Shown here: piece after piece, positions 13,407-22,331 of the stretch
Layout of the letters: the number at the start of each line of letters is the position of its first letter
Position numbering within the stretch: the first letter of the stretch is position 1
From: Oceanicaulis sp. HTCC2633
GTDB lineage: Bacteria > Pseudomonadota > Alphaproteobacteria > Caulobacterales > Maricaulaceae
NCBI RefSeq assembly: GCF_000152745.1
Contig: NZ_CH672428.1
Coordinates: forward strand, 2,571,425-2,635,424
Length of the DNA: 64,000 bases
Reading direction: 5' to 3'
Notes under the pieces: generated by a model
Database searches by the model: none
Seen by the model: the letters and a program-made list of their open reading frames with translations, nothing else
Told to the model about the DNA's origin: nothing
Position numbers and translations under genes: made by a program

Positions 13407-14147
13407 GTGAGCCGGGACAGCGCGCAGGTGCGCCAGATCGAGCTCCCGGACCGGGATTTGCTCTACACGCTCAAGCGCTCTCATCGCCGCAAGACCATTG
13501 GCCTGAAAGTCAGTGAGGACGGCCTGACCGTCACCCTGCCTGCGCGCGTCAGCGTGGCCGAGGCCGATGCCGTGGTGCGCGAGAAGGCGGGCTGGGTGAT
13601 CGACCGGCTGGAAAAGCGTCAGGCGCGCACTGCGCCCGCTCTGCGCGGCGTGGATGGCGAGCGGGTGGGCTGGCTGGGCAAGGATCTGCGCCTGTCGGTG
13701 CTAACCCATGACAAGGCCCGCACCACAGTGACGCGCACCGAGGCCGAAGTGATCGTGCATGTGGACCGGCATCTTGATCCGTCTGACAGCCGCAAGGCGG
13801 TGCTGGCCGCGCTCAAGCGCTGGCGCAAGGCCGAAGCCCTCGCCCTGATGACGCCCAAGCTCGAAGCCTATGCCCGGGCGCTGGGCGCGAAGCGTCCGAA
13901 AGTCAGCGTGCGTGAGCAGAAGGCGCGCTGGGGCTCGTGCTCGTCCGATGGATCGATCCGCATGAATGCGCGCCTGATCGCCTATCCCGAAGCGCTGATC
14001 GATTATGTCTGCGCGCATGAGGCCTGCCATCTTCTGGTGATGGATCATTCGTCACGCTTTCATGCCTTGCTTGATGGTCTGATGCCCGATCAGCACCGTC
14101 GCCGCCGCGCCCTGCGCGAGACGCGACCGGCGGGCGGGGCGTTCTAG
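13407..14147 (+). CDS. YgjP-type (DUF45) zinc metallopeptidase
   Basis: A 246-residue cytoplasmic protein of the YgjP/DUF45 family, an M48-like zinc metallopeptidase fold. The signature HEACH (HExxH) lies near residues 204-208, preceded by KARWGSCSSDGSIRMN, which is diagnostic of the family, and followed by HSSRFHALL, supplying a further His. GTG start with GGCGCG upstream; the second codon onward matches the family's N-terminus. Natural substrates of the family are not established. The aspartyl-protease gene starts 16 bases downstream. Confidence 0.85.
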   Translation: MSRDSAQVRQIELPDRDLLYTLKRSHRRKTIGLKVSEDGLTVTLPARVSVAEADAVVREKAGWVIDRLEKRQARTAPALRGVDGERVGWLGKDLRLSVLTHDKARTTVTRTEAEVIVHVDRHLDPSDSRKAVLAALKRWRKAEALALMTPKLEAYARALGAKRPKVSVREQKARWGSCSSDGSIRMNARLIAYPEALIDYVCAHEACHLLVMDHSSRFHALLDGLMPDQHRRRRALRETRPAGGAF

Positions 14148-14163
14148 ACCCTGAGGAGGGCGC

Positions 14164-15255
14164 ATGCTTGACCTGATCCTGGCCTTGAGCCTCTCCGCCG
14201 CCGCGACCTCCGACCCCATCGAACTGCCGGTGACGCTGTGCAAGGGCTATTGGTTCGTGCCGGTCACCTATGAGAGCCGCACGGGCGGGGCGCCACATGT
14301 GATCGAGTTCCTGCACGATACCGGCGCGGGCGCGAGCTTCATTGATCCAGATGCATTGGAAGCGATGAGCGGGCGGCGGTTTGATGAGGGCGCGCGGGTG
14401 ACGCTGACCGATGGTCGGGCAGGGGCGGTGACGCTGAACCGCTTGCCCGCACGGGTGCAGGAGCTGGATCATCTGAGCACGGCGATGGGCCGCCCGGTGG
14501 ACGCCATATTGTCGGTCAATGCGTTCGAGGATTTCCTGCAGATCATTGATTACGAGGCGCAGACGCTGACGCTTCAAACCGGCGACCTGCCGCGCCCCGA
14601 TGGCGAGACCGTGTTCTCAAGCCGGGGCGAGGACCGGCGGCCCTGGCTGCGAGTGGATCTGGGCGGACGGCATCGCCGCCTTCTCATTGATACCGGCGCG
14701 CCGGATGTCATCCTTGCGGTCAATCATATCGACCGCTTTGAGCTTGATCGTCCCGCTCGCCCGCTGACCGGCGCAACGCGTCTGACCCGGCTGGAAACCC
14801 GCGCCCTGTCCGGCCTTGATGCAACGGTGACGCTGGCGGGCGTGACGTTCGAGGCGCCGGTGCTGGAAGAGGTGCCCGAGGCCGAGCTTGTGGGTGGGGA
14901 GATCCTGCGCCATTACCGCATCACCCTCGATCAGCGCGCGCGTCGGGTCCGGCTGGAGCCTTATGCGCCGGGCGCGGTGATCGCGGCGGAGGATCATTAC
15001 GAGTTCGGCGCGGTGTTCGAGCCTGAAGGCGAGACGCTGGTCGTTGGGGCCGTGTTCGAGGATACGCCCGCGTCTCGCGCCGGTGTGCAGGTGGGCGATC
15101 GGGTGGAGGCGGTCAATGGCCGCCCTGTCGCCGAGCGCGGCTGTGAGGTCGGGCCGGGCGCCGAGCCTGTGCTGTTCTCGATCCGGCGCGGGGGTGAGCG
15201 GCTGGAACTGATGCTGGACGCCCTGCCGGTCTTGCCGGTGACGCCTGATCGCTGA
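14164..15255 (+). CDS. Retropepsin-like aspartyl protease with PDZ domain
   Basis: A 363-residue exported protein with a short N-terminal hydrophobic leader. Two retropepsin-like half domains carry DTGA motifs: HDTGAGASF with D52, and IDTGAPD near residue 177. In this family each monomer pair or tandem pair contributes one catalytic Asp. A PDZ domain follows (about residues 275-350: VVGAVFEDTPASRAGVQVGDRV). Similar envelope proteases are common in Alphaproteobacteria, with unknown substrates. A strong GAGGAGGG ribosome site lies 4 bases before the ATG. Confidence 0.8.
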   Translation: MLDLILALSLSAAATSDPIELPVTLCKGYWFVPVTYESRTGGAPHVIEFLHDTGAGASFIDPDALEAMSGRRFDEGARVTLTDGRAGAVTLNRLPARVQELDHLSTAMGRPVDAILSVNAFEDFLQIIDYEAQTLTLQTGDLPRPDGETVFSSRGEDRRPWLRVDLGGRHRRLLIDTGAPDVILAVNHIDRFELDRPARPLTGATRLTRLETRALSGLDATVTLAGVTFEAPVLEEVPEAELVGGEILRHYRITLDQRARRVRLEPYAPGAVIAAEDHYEFGAVFEPEGETLVVGAVFEDTPASRAGVQVGDRVEAVNGRPVAERGCEVGPGAEPVLFSIRRGGERLELMLDALPVLPVTPDR

Positions 15256-15400
15256 GCCAGCGGGCGATTTAGTCGCAAAATCGGGTTTTGCGCATGAATG
15301 TCCGTGCAATTCATTGCTTCGCCACAGCTGCGCCCCATTGACGCCCTCCGGGGCGTGCGGAGTACGCTGCAGACGCATTCAAGCAGGGCGATTTGAACCG

Positions 15401-16585
15401 ATGTCTCAACAGGAAGAGTTTTACCGCGAGCGGCGCCTGCCGCCTTACGTGTTCGCTGAAGTGAACCGGATGAAGCAGGCCTATCGCGCCGAGGGCCGCG
15501 ACGTCATCGATTTCGGCATGGGCAATCCCGATCTCGCCCCCGCCCCGCACATCATCGCCAAGCTTGCCGAGGTTGCCGCCGATCCGCGCGCGCACCGCTA
15601 TTCCGCCAGCCAGGGCGTGCCGTCCCTGCGCAAGGCGCTCGCGCGTTATTACGAGCGCCGTTTCAATGTGGGACTCGACCCCAATACCGAGGTCTGCGTC
15701 ACGCTGGGCTCCAAGGAAGGCCTCGCCAACCTCGCCCAGGCGATCACCGCGCCGGGCGATGTGATCCTCGTGCCCGATCCGTCCTATCCGATCCATATGT
15801 TCGGCTTCCTGATCGCCGGCGCCGCCGTGCGGCCGGTCGGCTTCAAGGATCCCGAGGATTTCCTGCGCGAGGCGGTGCATGCCTGCCGCCGCTCGATCCC
15901 CGCGCCGTCGGCGCTGGTGCTGAACTTCCCGTCGAACCCGACTGCCCAGGTCGTCGATCTCGACTTCTACAAAGAGGCCGTGCGCATTGCGAAGGAGAAC
16001 GACCTCGTTCTCATTTCCGACCTTGCGTATTCGGAGATCTATTTTGACGGCAATCCGCCGCCTTCGATCCTCGAGGTCGAGGGCGCGAAGGATGTGGCGG
16101 TGGAGTTCACCTCCATGTCCAAGACCTATTCCATGCCGGGCTGGCGGATGGGCTTCGCGGCGGGGTCATCCCGGCTCGTGGACGCGCTCAAGCGGGTGAA
16201 ATCCTATCTCGACTATGGCGCGTTCACCCCGATCCAGATCGCGGCGGTGGCGGCGCTGGATGGTCCGCAGGACCATGTGGTCGAGGCGCGCGAGATCTAC
16301 AAGAAGCGCCGCGACGTGCTGGTGGAAAGCTTTGGCCGCGCCGGGTTCGACATTCCCAGCCCGCCCGCCACCATGTTCGCCTGGGCGCCGATCCCCGAAC
16401 GCTTCGCGCATCTGGGCTCGGTGGAATTCGCCAAGAAGCTGCTGGAAGAAACCGATGTGGCCGTCGCGCCGGGGCTGGGCTTTGGCGAGCGCGGCGACGG
16501 CCATGTGCGCTTGGCGGTCGTGGAGAACGAGCAGCGCATCCGCCAGGCGGCGCGCGCCCTGAAGGGCTTTTTCGCCCAGGGTTAG
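15401..16585 (+). CDS. alaC: Glutamate-pyruvate aminotransferase, AlaC type
   Basis: A 394-residue PLP-dependent class I aminotransferase aligning along its length with E. coli AlaC (for example RLPPYVF, FGMGNPD, LGSKEGLA, FPSNPTAQ, FAKKLLEE). The PLP lysine is K241 in SMSKTYSMPGWRMGF. It interconverts pyruvate plus glutamate with alanine plus 2-oxoglutarate; relatives include LL-diaminopimelate aminotransferases, so substrate range is not certain. The frame is open 87 bases further upstream, but ATG at 15401 matches the AlaC N-terminus. Ends at a strong terminator. Confidence 0.85.
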   Translation: MSQQEEFYRERRLPPYVFAEVNRMKQAYRAEGRDVIDFGMGNPDLAPAPHIIAKLAEVAADPRAHRYSASQGVPSLRKALARYYERRFNVGLDPNTEVCVTLGSKEGLANLAQAITAPGDVILVPDPSYPIHMFGFLIAGAAVRPVGFKDPEDFLREAVHACRRSIPAPSALVLNFPSNPTAQVVDLDFYKEAVRIAKENDLVLISDLAYSEIYFDGNPPPSILEVEGAKDVAVEFTSMSKTYSMPGWRMGFAAGSSRLVDALKRVKSYLDYGAFTPIQIAAVAALDGPQDHVVEAREIYKKRRDVLVESFGRAGFDIPSPPATMFAWAPIPERFAHLGSVEFAKKLLEETDVAVAPGLGFGERGDGHVRLAVVENEQRIRQAARALKGFFAQG

Positions 16586-16597
16586 CGGCCCGACTCG

Positions 16598-16633
16598 AAA
16601 CAGGGTAAACGCAACGCTTACCCTGTTTCTTTT
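16598..16633 (+). terminator. Rho-independent terminator of alaC
   Basis: Eleven-base perfect stem AAACAGGGTAA / TTACCCTGTTT with a 9-base loop, followed by CTTTTC, starting 12 bases after the alaC stop. Confidence 0.85.
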
Positions 16634-16700
16634 CAATGTTTTAATGGGGGTGAGCGAAGTCTTGATCCGTTTTGCGCGTTGTCGCAACGAGGGTCGGGAC

Positions 16701-17969
16701 ATGCGGTCGCTTTTGAGACATTTCACACAGGATGTGCGCGGCAATGTGGCGATGATGTTCGCCATGTTGCTGGGTCCGCTCGTCGTCAGCGTGGGCGGGG
16801 CGCTGGACTATTCGCGCACCTTCACCATCGGCGCCGAGATCCAGTCCGCCATGGATGCGGGAACGCTCGCCGCCGCCTCGCTGTCCCAGGGCGAAGACCC
16901 TGAAACCATTGTGCGCAATTACATCACGGCCGCGCTGTCCGAGCATAATGGCGTGCTCGAGCGGCTGAATGTTCAGGTCAGCTCCGACCTCGCCATCAAC
17001 TCGCGCGAAGTGACGGCGGACGCCGTGATCAGCGTGCCCACGCTGATGCTGGGCATTATCGGGTATGACGCATTGACGCTGAACCGCGTCTCCGAGGCCA
17101 ATGAGCGGGTGCGCAACCTGGAAATTTCACTGGTGCTGGACATTTCCGGCTCCATGAGCGGCTCCAAGATCACGGCCTTGCGGGACGCGGCCGAGGAGTT
17201 TGTGGGCGTGATGATGGACCCCGACCTGGAGGGCCTCACCAGCCTGTCGGTCATTCCCTATAATGGCGGCGTGCGCCTGCCCCAGACCGTGACCAATGAC
17301 CTGGTCCCAGGCACGCCCAATGACAGCGGCTGTCTCGAGCTGGGCGTCTCTGATCCGGTCACGATGGATCTCGCTGCGAACGGGTATGACTGGCTCGACT
17401 GGCAGGATCGCGACCAGCGGGGCTGGCGCTCTTCCGCCTTCTGTCCGGAGGAGAATGAAGCCACGGTCTTTCTGGAACAGACCCCGTCGGTGCTGGTGAA
17501 TCTGATCCGTGATCTGGATGCGGGCGGCAATACGGGACTGGATGTGGCGACCGCCTGGGGCGCCCGGGCGCTTGACCCGGCCTGGCGCGGACGGCTGGGG
17601 GGCGACTTCGCGTCCCGTCCCGCCGCCTATGACGACCCTTCGACCATGAAGGTGCTGGTGGTGATGACCGATGGGGCGGCGACCGCCCAGATCCGCCGCG
17701 CCCAGAACTGGTATGGCGACTGGTACAGCTATGAAATCTACAGCGCTTCGCAGGCGCGCGATAACATGGCGGACGCCTGCGATGCGGCCGAGGCGGAGGG
17801 CGTGCACATCTACACCATCGCCTTTCAGGTTTCAGGTTCGACCAACCGCAATCTGATGCGCGACTGCGCCAGTCGGCCCGAGAACTATTACGCGGTTGAA
17901 AATCTGGATATTTCCGCCGCCTTCAACTCGATTGCGGCGGATCTCAACAATCTGCGGCTGGCGCGCTAA
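16701..17969 (+). CDS. TadG-like pilus-associated protein with vWA domain (copy 1)
   Basis: A 422-residue membrane-anchored protein. Residues 8-35 are a TadE/TadG-like segment (DVRGNVAMMFAMLLGP then GGALDYSR), which anchors it in the inner membrane. From residue 141 there is a von Willebrand factor A domain with an intact MIDAS DISGSMSGS at about 147, a later TGLDVATAWGARALDPAW, and MTDGAAT. Such proteins belong to Flp/Tad pilus systems. The frame runs upstream to 16644, but ATG at 16701 starts directly before the conserved RHFTQDVRGN. A closely similar gene follows 109 bases on; no tad ATPase or secretin is nearby, so they form an orphan pair. Confidence 0.8.
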   Translation: MRSLLRHFTQDVRGNVAMMFAMLLGPLVVSVGGALDYSRTFTIGAEIQSAMDAGTLAAASLSQGEDPETIVRNYITAALSEHNGVLERLNVQVSSDLAINSREVTADAVISVPTLMLGIIGYDALTLNRVSEANERVRNLEISLVLDISGSMSGSKITALRDAAEEFVGVMMDPDLEGLTSLSVIPYNGGVRLPQTVTNDLVPGTPNDSGCLELGVSDPVTMDLAANGYDWLDWQDRDQRGWRSSAFCPEENEATVFLEQTPSVLVNLIRDLDAGGNTGLDVATAWGARALDPAWRGRLGGDFASRPAAYDDPSTMKVLVVMTDGAATAQIRRAQNWYGDWYSYEIYSASQARDNMADACDAAEAEGVHIYTIAFQVSGSTNRNLMRDCASRPENYYAVENLDISAAFNSIAADLNNLRLAR

Positions 17970-17974
17970 TGCGG

Positions 17975-17989
17975 TTAACAAGTCGTAAA
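17975..17989 (+). promoter_or_regulatory. Possible CtrA-like box before copy 2
   Basis: TTAA-N7-TAAA, one mismatch from the CtrA consensus TTAA-N7-TTAA, about 90 bases before the second vWA gene. CtrA controls pilus genes in Caulobacter. Short motif, so a chance match is quite possible. Confidence 0.25.
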
Positions 17990-18078
17990 TTATTGTTTTA
18001 ACTGGATTTTGGTCCGTTTGTTGCAAGCTCTGTCTACGCGTGTTCCGGCTTGGAACGGTGTTTTGCGTAGGACGGCTC

Positions 18079-19389
18079 ATGAGCGTGCTCGAACGGATTT
18101 TTTCTCGCTGGTCAGATGACCGCCGCGGCAATGTCGCCATCATCATGGCGCTGTGCTCGGGCGTGCTGGTGACCGCGGTGGGCGGCGCTCTGGATTATTC
18201 GCGCAGCACCACCGTCAGCTCCGAGCTTCAGAGCGCGCTGGATTCCGGCGCGCTGGCCGCCGCCTCCCTGACCCAGGACCGTAATCCCGAGGACGTCGTG
18301 CGCGCCTATGTGGAGGCCGCCCTGGCCGATCATCCCCAATTGCTGGCCAGCCTGCAGCTGGATGTGGTTGCGGACATCTCGCTCAACTCCCGCGTTGTGA
18401 ACGCGACCGCCTCCGTCGCCATGCCCACGACCATGCTGGGTCTGGTGGGCATCAACACGCTGACGCTGGAACACGCCAGCGAAGCCATCGAGCAGGTGCG
18501 CGATGTGGAGATCTCGCTCGTGCTGGACGTGTCCGGCTCGATGGGCGGCTCCAAGATCAACGCCCTGCAGGATGCAGCCATCGAGTTTGTCGAGATTGTG
18601 CTGGCGGCGGACGCCGCCGAGCGGACCTCGATTTCCGTCATTCCCTACAATGGCGGCGTGCGCACGCCGCGCGAGGTCAATCAGGACATTGTCAGCGGCA
18701 ACAACAATCATCGCCGTCAGTCCGGCTGTGTGGACATGGGAACGGACTATCCTGTCGAGATGACGCTGCCTTACCGGGAGATGGAATTCACCGAGTATTA
18801 CGGCAGCGAGCAGACCGGCAACAGCTCATCAGCCTTCTGCCCGCGCAGCAACATGGAATCCGAATTCCTGTCCCAGAATGAAGGGCGCATGCGCGGTCTG
18901 ATCAATTCGCTGCGCGCGGAAGGCAATACCGGCCTCGATGTGGCCACCATGTGGGGCGCGCGGGCGCTCGACCCGGCCTGGCGCGGGAATCTGGGCGGCA
19001 GCTTCTCCGATCGTCCGGCGTCCTATGACGATCGCGACACCATCAAGATCCTGGTGGTGATGACCGATGGTGAGGCGACGGCCCAGATCCGCAGCGAGGA
19101 GTACACCTATTATGACTGGTGGGGCCGCGAGCGCACCGGCACGCGCAGTTATGAGCTCTACTCCGCCCGTCAGGCGCGCGAGAACATGGCCGAGGCGTGC
19201 GACATCGCCGAAGGCAATGGAGTGCAGATCTACACCATCGCCTTTCAGCTGAGCGGTCAGACCAATCGCGACCTGATGCGCAACTGCGCCAACAAGCCCC
19301 AGAACTATTATCAGGTGGAAAATCTCGACATCGCCGAGGCTTTCTCCTCCATCGCCGCCGACATCAACCGCCTGCGCCTGACGCGCTAG
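18079..19389 (+). CDS. TadG-like pilus-associated protein with vWA domain (copy 2)
   Basis: A 436-residue paralogue of the preceding gene with the same layout: TadE/G-like anchor (DRRGNVAIIMALCSG, GGALDYSRS), then a vWA domain with MIDAS DVSGSMGGS near residue 149, then MTDGEAT, and the shared C-terminus (FQLSGQTNRDLMRNCA, AEAFSSIAADINRLRL). The frame opens at a GTG 39 bases upstream, but ATG at 18079 matches the start of the paralogue. The main difference is a longer, Tyr-rich insertion before QARENMAEACD. Tandem duplication is evident. It ends at a strong bidirectional terminator. Confidence 0.8.
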   Translation: MSVLERIFSRWSDDRRGNVAIIMALCSGVLVTAVGGALDYSRSTTVSSELQSALDSGALAAASLTQDRNPEDVVRAYVEAALADHPQLLASLQLDVVADISLNSRVVNATASVAMPTTMLGLVGINTLTLEHASEAIEQVRDVEISLVLDVSGSMGGSKINALQDAAIEFVEIVLAADAAERTSISVIPYNGGVRTPREVNQDIVSGNNNHRRQSGCVDMGTDYPVEMTLPYREMEFTEYYGSEQTGNSSSAFCPRSNMESEFLSQNEGRMRGLINSLRAEGNTGLDVATMWGARALDPAWRGNLGGSFSDRPASYDDRDTIKILVVMTDGEATAQIRSEEYTYYDWWGRERTGTRSYELYSARQARENMAEACDIAEGNGVQIYTIAFQLSGQTNRDLMRNCANKPQNYYQVENLDIAEAFSSIAADINRLRLTR

Positions 19390-19410
19390 GCAGGACGTCG
19401 GACACACAAA

Positions 19411-19440
19411 AAAGCCCGGACGGCTGACCGTCCGGGCTTT
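19411..19440. terminator. Bidirectional terminator
   Basis: Thirteen-base perfect stem AAAGCCCGGACGG / CCGTCCGGGCTTT with loop CTGA, flanked by A-rich and T-rich runs, between the convergent vWA gene and M28 peptidase gene. It can serve both. Confidence 0.9.
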
Positions 19441-19462
19441 CTCGTGTCAGCGTATGAGGTCG

Positions 19463-21184
19463 CTAGTCCTGCATCATCGCATCGCGGATGGCGCGGAACT
19501 CGTTCTCCTCATACCAGTTGGGCCAGTCCTCGGAGTCGGTCAGACGACGCGAGACGCGGTACATCAGCTCGGTGGACTGCACGAAGCCGCTCATGTCCCA
19601 GTTCGGGTCAAACTCGTCGGCAGGCTTGTGATAGGCCTGAAGGCGGTAGGCCGCTTCGATCTGCGCGCCGTAATCCTCGCCGCCTTCTTCAGCGACAGAC
19701 CCGGAATCCGCGTACAGCATCGGCACGCCGCGACGGGCAAGGGTGACGTGGTCGGAGCGATAGAAATAGCCCGCCTCCGGATTGGGATCGGGGCTGAGAT
19801 ACATGCCGTCCGCTTCCGCTTCGAGGCGCAGCAGGTCCTCAAGTTCGGAGGCGCCATAACCGATCACCACGATATCCTCGGTGCGGCCGATCGGCAGAAT
19901 GCCGTCAAAGTTGAACCCGGCGACGGTCTGATCCAGCGGGATCAGCGGGTTCTGGGCGTAGTATTCCGAGCCCAGAAGGCCCTGTTCCTCGGCGGTCACG
20001 GCCACGAAGATCACCGAGCGCTCGGGCGGCGTGTCGGACTTGGCGTAGGCTTCGGCCAGCTCCAGCATGGCGGACACGCCCGTCGCGTTGTCCACGGCTC
20101 CGTTATAGATCTGGTCGTCGCCCGCAAAGTTCAGACGGATGCCGATATGGTCCCAATGGGCCATGAACAGCACGAACTCGTCCGGGCGTTCAGACCCTTC
20201 AACCATGCCTGCGACATTGTTCGAGGTCAGGGTGCGCAGCGAATTGCTGAGCGAAGCGCTCAGGCTGGCGCGGCCCATGTCCACCGGCTCGAAATCCGGG
20301 CTCAACGCCGAGGCGCTCAGCTCTGCGAAGTCGAGATCGAGCGCGTCGAACAGCTCGGTCGCTTTCTCTTCAGTGATCCAGGCCTGGACATCGGCGCGTT
20401 CCTGACCGGCGGAGGAGGCGAGGGTGAATTGCGGGCCGGACCAGCTCGACTGCACCGTGCCCCAGGGATAGGCCGCCGGGGCGGTCTGGTGAACGATGAT
20501 CGCGCCCTCGGCGCCCTGACGGGCGGCTTCTTCGTACTTGTAGGTCCAGCGACCGTAATAGGTCATGGCCGAGCCGTTGAAGAGCCCGGAATCGGGATCG
20601 GCGAAGCCCGGATCATTGATCAGGATGACCACCGTCTTGCCGGTGACGTCCACGCCTTCATAGTCATTCCAGCCATATTCAGGCGCAACGACGCCGTAGC
20701 CGACGAAGACGAGGTCGGAATCAGACAGGCTGACCTGTTCTTCGGGGTTCTGGGACCAGTAGACCACGTCCACATTGGTCTGAAGGCCCATGGGTTCGCC
20801 ATCAATGGTGAGGTCAAAGCTCGAGGCGGTCTCGTCGAGCGTGGATTCGATGAGCGGCACCGGCTGGTACCAGCCGCGCTCCTCGCCGGCCGGCTCGAGG
20901 CCGATCGCGTCCATTTCCTCGGCAATCCAGGTCGCCGCCTGTTCGCCATGCTCGGACGCCGGTCCGCGGCCTTCGAAACGGTCATCGGCAAGGGCGGAAA
21001 TCCGATAGGCGAAGTCCGCCTCGGTGATCGCGGCATCGCTCGCCTGGTGGGCGGGATAGGCGTTGGAGGCTTCGCTGGTCTCGGGCGCCGCGGCGGCGTC
21101 CTCGCTCTGCGGCGCGGGCGCCGGGTCGCTGCACGCCGTCAGCGCCAGCGCGGCGACACCAGACGTTATAAAGTAACGTAACAT
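19463..21184 (-). CDS. M28-family zinc aminopeptidase, lipoprotein
   Basis: A 573-residue exported metallopeptidase. The N-terminus MLRYFITSGVAALALTAC is a lipoprotein signal with Cys18 as lipidation site. A PA-type insert domain is visible (FVGYGVVAPEYGWNDYEGVDVTGK). The M28 catalytic region has two-zinc-site residues in MAHWDHIG, DNATGVSAMLE, AEEQGLLGSEYYA and YRSDHVTLA. It would release N-terminal amino acids from peptides at the cell envelope. The frame opens at 21304, but ATG at 21184 gives the signal peptide and has GGGGAG 6 bases upstream. Convergent with the vWA gene. Confidence 0.88.
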   Translation of the reverse strand: MLRYFITSGVAALALTACSDPAPAPQSEDAAAAPETSEASNAYPAHQASDAAITEADFAYRISALADDRFEGRGPASEHGEQAATWIAEEMDAIGLEPAGEERGWYQPVPLIESTLDETASSFDLTIDGEPMGLQTNVDVVYWSQNPEEQVSLSDSDLVFVGYGVVAPEYGWNDYEGVDVTGKTVVILINDPGFADPDSGLFNGSAMTYYGRWTYKYEEAARQGAEGAIIVHQTAPAAYPWGTVQSSWSGPQFTLASSAGQERADVQAWITEEKATELFDALDLDFAELSASALSPDFEPVDMGRASLSASLSNSLRTLTSNNVAGMVEGSERPDEFVLFMAHWDHIGIRLNFAGDDQIYNGAVDNATGVSAMLELAEAYAKSDTPPERSVIFVAVTAEEQGLLGSEYYAQNPLIPLDQTVAGFNFDGILPIGRTEDIVVIGYGASELEDLLRLEAEADGMYLSPDPNPEAGYFYRSDHVTLARRGVPMLYADSGSVAEEGGEDYGAQIEAAYRLQAYHKPADEFDPNWDMSGFVQSTELMYRVSRRLTDSEDWPNWYEENEFRAIRDAMMQD

Positions 21185-21296
21185 TGTGACTCCCCACATG
21201 AATTCCTGATGCGTGCATCGTGCATTGATCCCCTGAACGCGCAAGCCCGGCCCGCTGGGGGTCTCGACACTGGCGGTCAAAGCGGTCACTCTGGGG

Positions 21297-21311
21297 GTGA
21301 ACAATGTTCAC
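21297..21311. promoter_or_regulatory. Palindromic operator GTGAAC-N3-GTTCAC (site 1)
   Basis: Perfect 6-3-6 palindrome in the divergent region between the M28 peptidase and the BASS transporter, 64-78 bases before the latter's ATG. The same TGAAC-N3-GTTCA core occurs at 37507 and 39087. Confidence 0.55.
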
Positions 21312-21374
21312 TCGCCCGGAGAGGCGGGGACGGTCCGACAGGCTCGGACCTCGCAGCGGGAGGAGAGGCGCGCC

Positions 21375-22310
21375 ATGGATATAGCAGCGCTGGATGCGGT
21401 GCAGATTGAACTCGCGCCAGGGGCAAGCCTGATCCTGCCAGCCATTCTGGCGATCCTGATGTTCGCCGTGGCGCTGGATGTTCATGTGGGGGATTTCGCC
21501 CAGCTCAGAACGCGTCCCGGACGCTTTCTCGGCGCGGCCGCCGCTCAGATCATCGGCTTGCCGCTGGTGACCCTCGCCTTGATCCATGTGCTGTCCCCGC
21601 CGCCGTCGATCGCGCTGGGGATGATCGTGGTGGCGTGTTGTCCGGGCGGGAATGTGTCGAACTTCCTCACCCATCTGGCGCGCGGGGACACCGCGCTCTC
21701 CGTCTCGCTGACCGCGACGTCCAGCCTCGCCGCCGCGCTCTTGACCCCGGTCTCGATCCTGTTCTGGACGTCGCTCTATGGCCCGGCGGACGCCCTGGTG
21801 GAGTCCATCGAGGTCTCGCCCATCCCCTTTGTCCTGCAGACAACGCTTCTGCTCGCCGTGCCGCTGGCGATCGGCATGGGGATCGCGCATCGGTTTCCCA
21901 GGACCGCGCACCGGCTGCGCCCTGTATTCCTGGTCGCCGGGCTTCTGGGGCTGGCGAGCATGGTGATTGGCGGGGTGAGCACGAACTGGGCGTTGTTCAC
22001 CGCGACGGCGGGCAGTGTGCTGGTCATCGCCATGATCCACAATGCGGTGGCGTTTGGCGTGGGCGCGGCGTCGGCGCGCCTTCTGGGCTTTGAAACCGCC
22101 GGACGGCGCTCGGTGACCTTCGAGGTGGGCATCCAGAACACCGGGCTGGGCCTTGTCATCCTGCTGGGCCAGTTCGAGGGCGTGGGCGGAGCGGCGGCCA
22201 TCACAGCGCTTTGGGCGGTCTGGCATCTGTTCAGTGGCGGCGCGCTCGCCGGCTTCTATCGCGGGCTCGACTGGGTCCGATCACAAAAGAGCGCCGAAAC
22301 GGCGCCATAG
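21375..22310 (+). CDS. Bile acid:sodium symporter-family (BASS/SBF) transporter
   Basis: A 311-residue membrane protein with about nine or ten helices and the BASS signature CCPGGNVSN near residue 93, plus FEVGIQNTGLG near the C-terminus (the second Na+ site region). Bacterial members import organic anions, amino-acid-like compounds or keto acids with Na+. ATG at 21375 is preceded by GGGAGGAGAG; an earlier in-frame ATG at 21297 lies within the palindromic operator and is unlikely. The deacylase gene begins 21 bases downstream, suggesting uptake of a substrate or product of that enzyme. Confidence 0.85.
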   Translation: MDIAALDAVQIELAPGASLILPAILAILMFAVALDVHVGDFAQLRTRPGRFLGAAAAQIIGLPLVTLALIHVLSPPPSIALGMIVVACCPGGNVSNFLTHLARGDTALSVSLTATSSLAAALLTPVSILFWTSLYGPADALVESIEVSPIPFVLQTTLLLAVPLAIGMGIAHRFPRTAHRLRPVFLVAGLLGLASMVIGGVSTNWALFTATAGSVLVIAMIHNAVAFGVGAASARLLGFETAGRRSVTFEVGIQNTGLGLVILLGQFEGVGGAAAITALWAVWHLFSGGALAGFYRGLDWVRSQKSAETAP

Positions 22311-22331
22311 CTTCATTCGGGAGGAGACGAC

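Noticed and set aside
19454-21181. 575-codon plus-strand frame opposite the M28 peptidase
   Set aside because: The peptidase on the other strand has signal peptide, metal ligands and start site; this frame has none.
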